From NCBI GenBank assembly GCA_963720725.1, contig CAVRGN010000001.1, forward strand, positions 124,001 to 188,000: a stretch of 64,000 nucleotides of DNA, given 5' to 3'. Both the position numbers and the translations under genes were made by a program. Positions within the stretch are counted from its first letter, which is position 1. Every line of letters begins with the position of its first letter. Below the pieces are notes generated by a model. That model saw nothing but the letters and a program-made list of their open reading frames with translations. It was not told where the DNA came from and did no database searches. Origin of the DNA: Benzoatithermus sp963720725 (GTDB taxonomy: Bacteria > Pseudomonadota > Alphaproteobacteria > Geminicoccales > Geminicoccaceae). Positions 26,548 through 39,880 of this stretch are shown one piece after another.

Positions 26548-27827
26548 GGTGGTGCCGGCACCGGTGCGGGATCGTGACCCAGGTGATCCATGGTCAAGCC
26601 GAGCCCCGCGCTGCGCAGGAGAGCAAGATAGCGGTCGACCGCGCGATCGACGCTGAACTGGCGCCCGCGAGCGACGCTCTCGCTCCGGCTGCTGCGTTCC
26701 CGCAGCTCCGAGAGGATCGCCGCGGCCATCGCAACGTCGTCCCCGACCGGAACCAGCCGGCCGTGGCGACCGCCCTCGAGGATCTCGCGCGGTCCGCTCG
26801 GGCAGTCCGTGCTGACCACGGCAGCGCCGCAGGCGAGCGCTTGGATCAGGACCCCGGGCAGACCCTCGTGCTGGGAGGACAAGACGAAGACGCCAGCCCT
26901 GGCCATGTAGCAAAACGGGTTGTGCGTGAAGCCAGGCAGCGACAGATCCTCGGCGCAACCGAGCTCCGCCGCGAGCCGCGTCAGTTCGGCACGCGCATCG
27001 GGCTTGCCTTCGCCGACGATGACCAGACGGGCCGGTAACTGCGAGCGTACCCGGGCGAAGGCGCGGACCAGGGTCGGGAAGTCCTTCTGCGCGGTAAGAC
27101 GGCCCACGCCGAGGATGACCGGAGGCTGGCTTTCCCCGAACCAGGGATGCGGCACCGGTGCCGCCGCCTTGGCCAGCACGGCATCGCTGACCACCGCATT
27201 GTGGATCGTGACGATCTGCGCGCGCGGCAGCCCGGTATGCTGGGCGAGTTCGTCCGCCACGCCGTCCGAGACGGCGACGATGGCGTCCGCCATCGGATAG
27301 TGGCGCTTGACCAGGGCGGGCAGGAAGCGGCGCTTCCATTTGACGCCGATCCTGGTGGAGCGCGTCGTGGTGTTGCGCTCGGTGACGACGACCTTGGTGC
27401 CGACGCCGGCCAAGCGCTTGGCGGAGATCGCCAGCAGATTCTCGAACGGAAAGGCCGAGATCAGGGCCGCCGGATGCTCACGGCGCAGGTAGCTCACCAG
27501 CGAAGGCAGCATGCGGTAGGAATTGGGTGGCCGCCAGCTCAGCAGCACCGGGCGGGCCAGCTCGGGCGCGCCTCCCGGATCGGCCGCCAGCACCAGCGCG
27601 CGGCCCAGCAGCGTCGGCGCCGGTCGCAGCGGCACGAGGCGCACCGCCGGCGGCACCTCGGCCAGCAACGGCCCGCGTACCCGGCAGAGCACCAGATCGA
27701 CTTCGAGGCCGCGGTCGAGGAACCCTTGGGCGAGGCTGACCGCCGTGCGTTCGACGCCGCCGCCGGTGAGGTCGGGCAGCAGCAGCGCGATCCGCGTGAC
27801 CGCGTCGGGGGCCTGCCGGCTAGGCAT
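26544..27827 (-). CDS. GT4-family glycosyltransferase (second of three)
   Basis: A 427-residue enzyme with the N-terminal glycine loop LLLPDLTGGGVERTAVSLAQ and C-domain phrases VILGVGRLTAQKDFPTLVRA and VVSTDCPSGPREILEGG. In the E-x7-E motif the first Glu is present (HEGLPGVLIQAL) but the second is Gln, unlike both sisters. It overlaps the first gene by eight bases and the third by four, so the three are one translational unit. The set probably builds a short oligosaccharide, but no polymerase, flippase or nucleotide-sugar gene is adjacent. Confidence 0.9.
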   Translation of the reverse strand: MPSRQAPDAVTRIALLLPDLTGGGVERTAVSLAQGFLDRGLEVDLVLCRVRGPLLAEVPPAVRLVPLRPAPTLLGRALVLAADPGGAPELARPVLLSWRPPNSYRMLPSLVSYLRREHPAALISAFPFENLLAISAKRLAGVGTKVVVTERNTTTRSTRIGVKWKRRFLPALVKRHYPMADAIVAVSDGVADELAQHTGLPRAQIVTIHNAVVSDAVLAKAAAPVPHPWFGESQPPVILGVGRLTAQKDFPTLVRAFARVRSQLPARLVIVGEGKPDARAELTRLAAELGCAEDLSLPGFTHNPFCYMARAGVFVLSSQHEGLPGVLIQALACGAAVVSTDCPSGPREILEGGRHGRLVPVGDDVAMAAAILSELRERSSRSESVARGRQFSVDRAVDRYLALLRSAGLGLTMDHLGHDPAPVPAPP

Positions 27828-29136
27828 GGCCGGGCTCTGGGCCGAACAGCGCGGCGAGATAGCCGTCGACCGAGCGCTGCACGGTGAAATCGGCGCTGCG
27901 TCGCCGCAGCAGCTCGGGGTCCGGTGGCTCGGTCAGGACGTCGGCCATGGCCTCGGCCATCAGGTCGGCGGCGCCGACCGGCACCAGCCGGCCATAGCGC
28001 CCGCCGTCCAGGATCTCGGCCGGGCCGAACGGGCAGTCGGTGCTGACCACGGGGCAGCCGCAGGCCAGGGCCTCCACCAGCACGTTGCCAAAGCCCTCCC
28101 AGGCGGAGCTGAGCGCGAACAGACTGGAGCGAGCCATGTAGGCGTAAGGATTGGCTATGAAACCCATCAGGGACAGATCCGCGGCCACGCCCAGGCTCTC
28201 GGCGAGGGCGACCAGATCCTGCTGGCGCACCTCGGTCTTGTCTTCGGCCGTGGCACCACCGAGGATCACCAGGCGCGCCTCGCGCCGCCTGCGCAAGGCC
28301 GCGAAGGCCCGGATCAGGGTCGGGAAGTCCTTCTGCGCGGAAAGCCGCCCGGCACTCAGGATCACCGGCGGGGCGCCGGGCGCGAACCATGGATGGTCGA
28401 CCGGCTCCCGCGCGAGCTCGTCCAGACTTGGGCCGACCACGGGGTTGTAGATCGTGATCACCCGCTCGCGCGGAAGGTGCGCCACCGCCGCCAGATCGGT
28501 GCCGAGATCACGCGACACCGCGACGATGACGTCCGCCTGCTGGTAGGTACGGTGCATGAGTTCCGGCAGGTGGCGGGTCCGCCAGCTCGCCGACTTGGTC
28601 AGCATCTTCGACGGCGCGGTGCGCTCGCTGATCAGCACCTTGCTCGCGCCGCCGGCCAGCCGGTTGGCCCAGACGGCGGCCAGATTGCAGCTGGGTGCGG
28701 CCGAGATCAGCGCGTCGGGCAGGTTGCGCCTGAGGAACCTCGCCAGCGACGGCAGGTACTTCAGCCCCGGCGGAGGCTTGCGCGGCAGGATCACCGGGAG
28801 GAGCAGCCGCGGCAGGGCCAGCGGATCGGCACGTAGCGGCGAGAGCCGGGCGGCCAGCCGCGAGCCCGCCTTGAGATGGTGGAGGCTGACGCCGGGCGGG
28901 ATCTGAGAGTTGAGCACGCCTCGGGCCGAGTAGAGCACGATCATCGCCTCGTGCCCGCGCTCGGCCAGCGCACCGGCGAGCGAGAGGGTCATCTTCTGCA
29001 CGCCGCCGCCGTTGAGGTCGGTCAGCAGCAGTGCGATCCGGCGCCGCGGAGCGGTTGCCGGCGGGCGGGGCTCGAGGTTCGTCCGGCTGGCCAGGTCACG
29101 CCCGGCTGGCGACGGCAGGGTTGGGGCTGCTCTCAT
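27820..29136 (-). CDS. GT4-family glycosyltransferase (first of three)
   Basis: A 438-residue enzyme. After a Pro/Ala-rich start come LLLTDLNGGGVQKMTLSLAG, VILSAGRLSAQKDFPTLIRA, an intact E-x7-E in SSAWEGFGNVLVEALACG, and PVVSTDCPFGPAEILDGG. I chose the ATG at 29134-29136; the 52 in-frame residues before it are not protein-like. It is the promoter-proximal gene of the three. The 131-base gap to the divergent glutathione transferase gene should hold the promoter. The three enzymes clearly arose by duplication. Confidence 0.9.
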   Translation of the reverse strand: MRAAPTLPSPAGRDLASRTNLEPRPPATAPRRRIALLLTDLNGGGVQKMTLSLAGALAERGHEAMIVLYSARGVLNSQIPPGVSLHHLKAGSRLAARLSPLRADPLALPRLLLPVILPRKPPPGLKYLPSLARFLRRNLPDALISAAPSCNLAAVWANRLAGGASKVLISERTAPSKMLTKSASWRTRHLPELMHRTYQQADVIVAVSRDLGTDLAAVAHLPRERVITIYNPVVGPSLDELAREPVDHPWFAPGAPPVILSAGRLSAQKDFPTLIRAFAALRRRREARLVILGGATAEDKTEVRQQDLVALAESLGVAADLSLMGFIANPYAYMARSSLFALSSAWEGFGNVLVEALACGCPVVSTDCPFGPAEILDGGRYGRLVPVGAADLMAEAMADVLTEPPDPELLRRRSADFTVQRSVDGYLAALFGPEPGHA

Positions 29137-29267
29137 TGCCCGGTGTTCATGCCGCTTGTGCCGGCATCTCCACAAGTGCGCCGATGCACGCGCCGGCGAT
29201 CGAGCGTTGGCTCGGCGACCATTGCGGCCTAGAACGCGACCCTGATCGCCTCGCAGGGAACGGCTCC

Positions 29268-29879
29268 ATGAAGCTCCACTCCAACCCGGCATCGCCCTAT
29301 GGTCGCAAGGTCAAGGTAGCCGCGCATGAGACCGGGCTGATCGGAAGCCTGGCAATTCACAATGTACAGACCACGGCGGTAGGACCCGACCTCGGCCTCG
29401 CCGCCGACAACCCGCTGGGCAAGATTCCCTGCCTGGTGCTCGAGGATGGTGGAGCGCTCTACGACTCCCGGGTCATCTGCGAGTTTCTCGACTCGCTTCA
29501 TCGCGGCACGCCTCTGTTTCCCAAGGACGGCGCGGAGCGCTGGGCGGCGTTGCGCCTTCAGGCACTCGCGGACGGTATCCTGGATGCTGCCCTGCTCGCG
29601 CGCTACGAGACGTTTCTACGGCCCGAGGAGCTGCGCTGGGCGGCTTGGATCGACGGGCAGCTCGACAAGGTCCAGCGCGCGCTGCATCGCCTGGAGGTGG
29701 TGGACGCTCTCGAGTTCGGCGATCGAGTGGACATCGGGACCATCAGCGTGGCCTGTGCCCTCGGCTATCTGGACTTCCGCTTCGCCGCCCTCGACTGGCG
29801 CCGGGACCGGCCGAACCTGACGGCGTGGTTCGAGACGTTCGCCGCTCGGCCGTCGATGCGCGCGACCGCCCCGGCCTGA
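29268..29879 (+). CDS. glutathione S-transferase family protein
   Basis: A 203-residue cytosolic protein with the thioredoxin-like N-domain opening KLHSNPASPYGRKVKVAAHE. The cis-Pro segment follows (GKIPCLVLEDGGALYDSRVI), where the Asp-Ser pair binds the glutathione gamma-glutamyl group. The helical C-domain ends RPNLTAWFETFAARPSM. Ser9 or nearby residues would be the catalytic hydroxyl in this bacterial class. The ATG at 29268 has AGGGA eight bases upstream; upstream in-frame starts are rejected. Its stop is two bases from that of the convergent CLC gene. Confidence 0.9.
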   Translation: MKLHSNPASPYGRKVKVAAHETGLIGSLAIHNVQTTAVGPDLGLAADNPLGKIPCLVLEDGGALYDSRVICEFLDSLHRGTPLFPKDGAERWAALRLQALADGILDAALLARYETFLRPEELRWAAWIDGQLDKVQRALHRLEVVDALEFGDRVDIGTISVACALGYLDFRFAALDWRRDRPNLTAWFETFAARPSMRATAPA

Positions 29880-29881
29880 GC

Positions 29882-31276
29882 CTACCGCGCCAGCCGCAGC
29901 GTGCGCTCCAGCAGCAGCTCGTACAATGGGCGGCCGTGCAGTGCCGCAGCGGTAAGGCTCGCCATCGCCGTGCTGAGGGTGATCGCGACCACCGCCGGAT
30001 AGCCGTCGGTCAGCTCCGCCACGAGCACCACGCCGACGAGCGGGGCGCGGATCGAACCGGTGAACAGCGCCGCCATCGCCGCCGCCGCGACCACCGTCGC
30101 CTGAAGCGCCGTGCCGGGCAGCAGGAAGTGGACGAGTTCGTTGTACGCCACTCCCGCCACGCTCGCGAGCCCCAGGATGGGAGCGAACACTCCCCCAGGC
30201 ATGCCGGCGGCGTAGCTGCCGATGGTCGCGGCAGTGCGCAAGAGCAGCAGCAGGCACAACTCGCCGAGCCCGTGCGACCCGGTGGTGAGAGGTGGCACGA
30301 TCTGCTCGCCTCCGCCGGTGGCCGCGGGCACGAGCACCAGGAGCGCGCTCAAGCCGAGGGACAAGACGATCACGAGGCTCCAGCCCGCGCGCCGCGACCA
30401 GCCGGCGAACAGGTCGAGGCTCACGAGCAGGATGCGGTTGAAGAGTACGCCCGCGGCTCCGAGAAGGACGCCGAGCCCGATGAAGAGCGGGTAGTGCGCC
30501 AATGCCGGCGCCTCCATGTCCAGGCGCAATTCCGGGCCGACGCCGGCGAGCGCCTGGGTCATCAGCGTGGCGACGACGCAGGAGATCAGCACGGCATGGT
30601 AGCCCTGGAAGTTGTAGGGCGCCTCGCGCCGCAACTCCTCGGCGACGAACAGCGCGCCGGCGATCGGCGCATTGAAGGCGGCCGCTATCCCCGCACCGGC
30701 GCCGGCAGCCAACAGCGCCTTGGCCTCGCCGTTGGTGCAGCGTGCCCGCTTCGCGATGCCGAGCGCCGCGGCACCGCCCATCTGTACGGTGGGCCCCTCC
30801 CTTCCGAGGACGAAGCCCGCCCCCAGCGCCAGGCCGCCACCCAGGAACTTGACCGCCAGCACCCGCCGCCAGCGCATGGAGCGCAGCCCCAGCAGCGAGC
30901 CCTCGATCTCCTGCACCCCGCTTCCGGCGGCCTCGGGAGCGACGTGCCGCACCAGCCAGCGGGCGCCGGCCATGCACAAGCCGACGCCAGCCACCACCAT
31001 AGCAAAACGCGCCAACGGCAGCGGTGGCAGCCACTCCTGCGCCGCCGCCGGCAGCTGCACGCGGGCGGCCGCGATCCAGCCGGCGAGCGCCTGGATGGGC
31101 GCGCTCGCGTCGAATCCGCCTGCCGCCAAGCTGCCGCGGACCGCCGCCATCGCGTCGACCGTGATGTGGAAGCCTACCGCGAGCAGACCGATCGCCAGCC
31201 CGACCAGGATCGCCAGCCAGTAGACGCGACCGCCGATGTCGGCGGCGAAGTCCGAGGAGCTGGTCAGTTCCGTCAC
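29882..31276 (-). CDS. CLC-family chloride channel/antiporter
   Basis: A 464-residue protein with the three CLC selectivity loops: GSGVQE (118-123), GREGPT (158-163) with the gating Glu160, and YAAGMPGGVFAPIL. The helix FNAPIAGALFVAEEL keeps a Glu (Glu214) at the internal proton site of ClcA-type exchangers, so a 2 Cl-/H+ antiporter is more likely than a channel. The first loop has Gln where most members have Pro (GSGIP). There is no C-terminal CBS pair. The start is a GTG at 31274-31276 with GGGGAGG seven bases upstream. Confidence 0.9.
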   Translation of the reverse strand: MTELTSSSDFAADIGGRVYWLAILVGLAIGLLAVGFHITVDAMAAVRGSLAAGGFDASAPIQALAGWIAAARVQLPAAAQEWLPPLPLARFAMVVAGVGLCMAGARWLVRHVAPEAAGSGVQEIEGSLLGLRSMRWRRVLAVKFLGGGLALGAGFVLGREGPTVQMGGAAALGIAKRARCTNGEAKALLAAGAGAGIAAAFNAPIAGALFVAEELRREAPYNFQGYHAVLISCVVATLMTQALAGVGPELRLDMEAPALAHYPLFIGLGVLLGAAGVLFNRILLVSLDLFAGWSRRAGWSLVIVLSLGLSALLVLVPAATGGGEQIVPPLTTGSHGLGELCLLLLLRTAATIGSYAAGMPGGVFAPILGLASVAGVAYNELVHFLLPGTALQATVVAAAAMAALFTGSIRAPLVGVVLVAELTDGYPAVVAITLSTAMASLTAAALHGRPLYELLLERTLRLAR

Positions 31277-31305
31277 TGGCCGTCCTCCCCGGCATGCCTG
31301 CGTTG

Positions 31306-31342
31306 AAAAAGCGGAACGGGAGCCGGCCTGCGGCTCCCGTTC
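31306..31342 (-). terminator. rho-independent terminator of the glycerol operon
   Basis: A perfect 12-base stem (31314-31325 with 31331-31342) and a five-base loop are followed, on the minus strand, by GC and TTTTT at 31310-31306. It lies 27 bases past the glpV stop and before the CLC start, so it should end the nine-gene glp transcript. Confidence 0.9.
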
Positions 31343-31368
31343 GTCCTTAGTCCGGTCCGGCGCTCAGG

Positions 31369-33144
<1,776 letters not shown>

Positions 33145-33180
33145 GTCTGTGCTCTCCCTGTCATGCCTCCCGCAACTTCC

Positions 33181-33211
33181 GCCGACGGGTGGGAGGCGTT
33201 TCCCCGTCGGC
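33181..33211 (-). promoter_or_regulatory. hairpin between glpU and glpV
   Basis: A perfect nine-base inverted repeat (33181-33189 with 33203-33211) has a 13-base loop and sits in the 83-base gap before glpV. No T-run follows on the minus strand. Such hairpins in operons commonly protect or process mRNA, which would help make more binding protein than permease. Confidence 0.55.
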
Positions 33212-33227
33212 GATCCGGAACTGCGGC

Positions 33228-33539
33228 TCAGCCGAACCGCATCACCGCCAGAAACCAGACTAGGGCGATGATCGAGCCGAGCCACAAGGCCTGATCGCTA
33301 CCCATCAGCCAGCCGATATGGATCCAGGCGGCGCCCAGGAGCCCGACGAACAGGCGGTCGCCGCGCGTGGTGCGCATCGGCAGCCAGCCGCGCCGCTCGG
33401 CGGTCGGCTGGGTGATTTCCCACACGGTCATGATCAGCAGCATGATCAGGATGGCCGAGAAGAACATGGCCGTGGGCCAGGTCCAGGCCATGGAGCCGAA
33501 CAGCTTGCCGACGCGGCCGAAAACTCCGGTATCTCCCAT
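33228..33539 (-). CDS. glpU: small membrane protein of the glycerol transporter (DUF2160)
   Basis: A 103-residue protein with three hydrophobic segments: WTWPTAMFFSAILIMLLIMT, VGLLGAAWIHIGWLMG and LWLGSIIALVWFLAVMRF. Between them is the conserved phrase AERRGWLPMRTTRGDRLFVG. It matches the small integral protein found between glpQ and glpV in rhizobial glycerol operons. Its exact part in transport is not established. The ATG at 33537-33539 is 11 bases past the glpQ stop. Confidence 0.88.
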   Translation of the reverse strand: MGDTGVFGRVGKLFGSMAWTWPTAMFFSAILIMLLIMTVWEITQPTAERRGWLPMRTTRGDRLFVGLLGAAWIHIGWLMGSDQALWLGSIIALVWFLAVMRFG

Positions 33540-33550
33540 GTCCGCCTCGC

Positions 33551-34344
33551 TCAGACCCGCCCGAGGGCGAAGCCCTTGGCGATGTAGTTGCGCACGAACC
33601 AGATCACGAGGGCGCCCGGCAGGATGGTCAGGATCCCTGCCGCGGCCAACGTGCCCCAGTCCATGCCCGCGGCCGATACGGTCCGGGTCATGACCGCCGC
33701 GATCGGCTTGGCATTGACCGTGGTCAGCGTGCGGGCGAGCAGCAATTCGACCCAGCTGAACATGAAGCAGAAGAAGGCCGTGACGCCGACGCCCGACTTG
33801 ATCAGCGGCAGGAAGATGCGGATGAAGAAGCGCGGGAAGGTGTAGCCATCGAGATAGGCGGTCTCGTCGATCTCCTTGGGCACGCCCGACATGAAGCCTT
33901 CCAGGATCCACACCGCCAGCGGCACGTTGAACAGGCAGTGCGCCAAGGCAACCGCCAGGTGCGTGTCGAACAGGCCGATGGTCTGGTAGAGTTGGAAGAA
34001 CGGCAACAGGAACACCGCCGGCGGTGACATGCGGTTGGTCAACAGCCAGAAGAACATGTGCTTGTCGCCGATGAATTTGTAGCGCGAGAACGCATAGGCT
34101 GCAGGCAGGGCCACTCCCAGGCTGAGCACGACGTTGATCGCTACATAGATCAGCGAGTTGATGTAGCCCGAGTACCAAGCCGGATCCGTGAAGATGCGCG
34201 CATAGTTGGCGATCGTTGGCGCCACTGGCACCAGCGTGAGCCCGCTCAGGATCTCTTCATTGGTCTTCAACGACATGTTGAACAGCCAGTAGATCGGCAG
34301 GAGCAGGAAAAAGAAGTAGATCAGCAGGCCGTAGGTGCGCATTT

Positions 34345-34348
<4 letters not shown>
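33551..34348 (-). CDS. glpQ: glycerol ABC transporter permease
   Basis: A 265-residue MalG-type permease with about six membrane helices. The EAA loop that docks to the ATPase is MSGVPKEIDETAYLDGYTFP. Other phrases are LNMSLKTNEEI-like start (LFNMSLKTNEEILSGL), AAYAFSRYKFIGDKHMFFWL and NRMSPPAVFLLPFFQLYQTI. The start overlaps the glpP stop (ATGA, 34345-34348), so translation is coupled. It forms the membrane channel with GlpP. Confidence 0.92.
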
Positions 34349-35217
<869 letters not shown>

Positions 35218-35228
35218 GGTCCGCTCCG

Positions 35229-36317
<1,089 letters not shown>

Positions 36318-36324
36318 CTCGGCG

Positions 36325-37412
<1,088 letters not shown>

Positions 37413-37416
<4 letters not shown>

Positions 37417-38969
37417 GGGTGCGCGGCCTCGAGCGGGACCGGTGCCGGCGCGGCGCCGAGCAGTTCCTCCAGCCGGGCAACCGTGTCCCGGCCGACATGG
37501 AGACCCAGCCGGGAGCGGCGCCAGAGCACGTCCTCGGCGGTACGCGCCCACTCGCGATCCGCCAGATAGCGCACTTCCGCCTCGTAGAGGCCGCCGCCGA
37601 GGTCACGGCCGAGATCCTCCAGACGGGCGGCGCTGCCCGCGATCGCGGCCAGCCGCGTCCCGTAGGCCCGTGCCCAGCGGCGCAGGAGGGGCTCGGGAAT
37701 CCAGGGATGCTCGCGGCGCGCCGCGGCCAGGAACCGGGCGAAGTCCGCGCCGGGCATGTCGCCACCCGGGAGCACCGCGCCGGCGGTCCATGCGCCGGCC
37801 GCAAAGCCCATCACCGGCTGCAGCTTCTCCAGCGCGTGCTCGGCGAGCTTGCGGTAGGTCGTGATCTTGCCGCCGAAGATCGACAGCAGCGGTGCGCGCT
37901 CGGGACCGGCGTCGAGGTCGAACACGTAGTCGCGGGTCACGGCCGAGGCGCTGCCGCTGGCGTCGTCGTAGAGCGGGCGCACCCCGGCATAGGACCAGAC
38001 CACGTCGGCGGGGGCGACCTCGTGCCGGAAATACCGGTTCACCACCCGGCACAGATAGGCGGTCTCCTCCGGCCCGATGGCCGCCGTCGCGGGATCGCCC
38101 TCGTACGGCACGTCGGTGGTGCCGATCAGGCTGAACGCACCCTCGAACGGGATCACGAACACGATCCGCTTGTCGTCGTTCTGCAGGATGTAGGGGTGCT
38201 CGCCCGGATAGAGGCGCGGCACGACGATGTGCGAGCCCTTGATCAGCCGCACCCGCTTGGCCGAGTTCACGCCCAACGCCCCGCCGAGGAAGCTCGAGAC
38301 CCAGGGACCAGCGGCGTTGACGAGCGCCCGGGCGCGGACCTGGGTGCGGTTGCCGCCATGGTCGACCAGGTCGGCCAGCCAGCCGTCGCCGTGGCGGCGG
38401 GCGCTGTCGCATCGCGTCCGCGTGCGGATCACCGCGCCGCGCTCGGCCGCGTCCACGGCGTTGAGCGCCACGAGGCGGCTGTCCTCGACCCAGCAATCGG
38501 CATAGGTGAAGCCGCGCTTGACCCACGGCTTGAGCGGATCGCCCAGTGGGCCCGGTGCGCCGAGGTCGACCGCGGTGGAACCCGGCAGGACCTTGCGGCC
38601 GCCCAGGTGATCGTAGAGCAGCAGGCCCAGCCGGACCAGCCAGGCCGGGCGCTGCTCCGGGCTGTGCGGCAGGACGAAGTTCAAGGGCCAGACGATGTGC
38701 GGTGCCGCGCGCAGCAGCACCTCGCGCTCGATCAGCGCCTCGCGGACCAGGCGGAACTCGTAATATTCGAGATAGCGCAGCCCGCCATGGATCAGCTTGG
38801 AGGACCAGCGCGAGGTATGGCTGGCGAGATCGTCCTTCTCGACCAGCATCACCGACAGGCCGCGGCCCGCCGCGTCGCGCGCGATGCCGGCACCGTTGAT
38901 GCCGCCGCCGACGATCAGCAGATCGACCCGCTCGCCCAGTTGCCCGCCTCCCGCTGCGCCATGAGGCAC
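37413..38969 (-). CDS. glpD: aerobic glycerol-3-phosphate dehydrogenase
   Basis: A 518-residue FAD enzyme that oxidises glycerol 3-phosphate to dihydroxyacetone phosphate and feeds electrons to quinone at the inner membrane. The FAD motif is LLIVGGGINGAGIARDAAGR. The GlpD phrases SHTSRWSSKLIHGGLRYLEY, PYILQNDDKRIVFVIPFEG, TDVPYEGDP and VVWSYAGVRPLYDD are all present, followed by LLSIFGGKITTYRKLAEHAL. The start is a GTG at 38967-38969 with only a weak ribosome site. A GlpR-like operator lies 10 bases upstream. Confidence 0.95.
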
Positions 38970-38979
38970 CTTGCTTGTG

Positions 38980-38997
38980 ATGTTCGTATCAGAACGT
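38980..38997 (-). promoter_or_regulatory. GlpR operator-like site in front of glpD
   Basis: The plus strand reads ATGTTCG, four spacer bases (TATC), then AGAACGT. ATGTTCG is the half-site described for E. coli GlpR; the right half (AGAACGT against CGAACAT) has two mismatches. The 7-4-7 spacing matches. It overlaps the end of glpR and precedes glpD. Confidence 0.55.
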
Positions 38998-39803
38998 CAA
39001 CTGTTCGCAATCGAAAATTCCTGGCCCTCGCCGCTTGCGCCGCCGGCGACGAACAGGGCCACCTCGGCCGCCTCGATCCGCTGCCGCAGCGCCGCTGGCG
39101 GCGGCATGTCGGTGAACAGGGCGTCGATGTCCTCGAACCCGCCCAGGCGGACCATGGCGTTGCGCCCGAACTTGCTGTGGTCGGCGGCGAGGAACACCTG
39201 GCGCGAATTGGCGATGATCGCCTGCGCCACCCGCACCTCCTGATAGTCGAAGTCCAGCAGCGTGCCGTCCAGGTCGATGCCGCTGATCCCGATCACGCCG
39301 AAGTCGACGCGGAACTGGCGGATCAGGTCGATCGCCGCCTCGCCGACGATGCCGCGGTCGCGCGCGCGGACCACGCCGCCGGCGACGATCACCTGGAAGT
39401 CGGCCTTGTTTGCCAGCAGTGCCGCGACGTTCAGGTTGTTGGTGATCACCCGCAGCCCGACGTGACGCAGGAGCTGCTTGGCGATCTCCTCGGTGGTGGT
39501 GCCGATGTTGATGAACAGCGAGGCGTGGTCGGGGATGTGGGTCGCGACCAGCCGCGCGATGCGCCGCTTCTCTTCGATGCACAGCACCTGGCGGTCGAGA
39601 TAGGCGATGTTCTCGACCGAGGAGGCGAGCGCCGCACCGCCATGATGCCGCTGCAGCACGGCCTGCTCGCACAGCGCATTGATGTCGCGGCGCACCGTCT
39701 GCGGTGTGACGGCGAAGCGCTGGGACAGCGCCTCGATGCTCACGAAGCCTTGCCGCCGAACCAGGTCGACGATCTGGGCGCGGCGCTCTTCGTTGCCGGC
39801 CAC
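38997..39803 (-). CDS. glpR: DeoR-family glycerol regulon repressor
   Basis: A 268-residue regulator with a DeoR winged helix (RRAQIVDLVRRQGFVSIEAL; RFAVTPQTVRRDINALCE) and a sugar-phosphate-binding C-domain (LFINIGTTTEEIAKQLL; VIVAGGVVRARDRGIVGEAA; FLAADHSKFGRNAMVRLG). In the family glycerol 3-phosphate relieves repression. The start is a GTG at 39801-39803 with GGGAGG seven bases upstream; a TTG at 39818 is the alternative. It lies between glpK and glpD, and both flanks have operator-like sites. Confidence 0.93.
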   Translation of the reverse strand: MAGNEERRAQIVDLVRRQGFVSIEALSQRFAVTPQTVRRDINALCEQAVLQRHHGGAALASSVENIAYLDRQVLCIEEKRRIARLVATHIPDHASLFINIGTTTEEIAKQLLRHVGLRVITNNLNVAALLANKADFQVIVAGGVVRARDRGIVGEAAIDLIRQFRVDFGVIGISGIDLDGTLLDFDYQEVRVAQAIIANSRQVFLAADHSKFGRNAMVRLGGFEDIDALFTDMPPPAALRQRIEAAEVALFVAGGASGEGQEFSIANS

Positions 39804-39826
39804 TCGGCCGCCTCCCAAGCGGATTT

Positions 39827-39844
39827 CTTTTCGGATGTGAACAT
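39827..39844 (-). promoter_or_regulatory. GlpR operator-like site in front of glpR
   Basis: The plus strand reads CTTTTCG, spacer GATG, then TGAACAT. It has the same 7-4-7 layout as the site before glpD; the right half (GAACAT) is good and the left half weaker. It lies between glpK and glpR and would allow autoregulation. Confidence 0.45.
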
Positions 39845-39880
39845 GACACCGGCCATGCGCGATGCAAGCCGAAAATGCCT

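Noticed and set aside
25300..27339. A 679-residue glycosyltransferase starting near 27339
   Set aside because: The N-terminal 260 residues overlap the second glycosyltransferase gene in another frame and are Arg/Pro-rich. A GTG at 26547 with a four-base stop overlap is the natural start.
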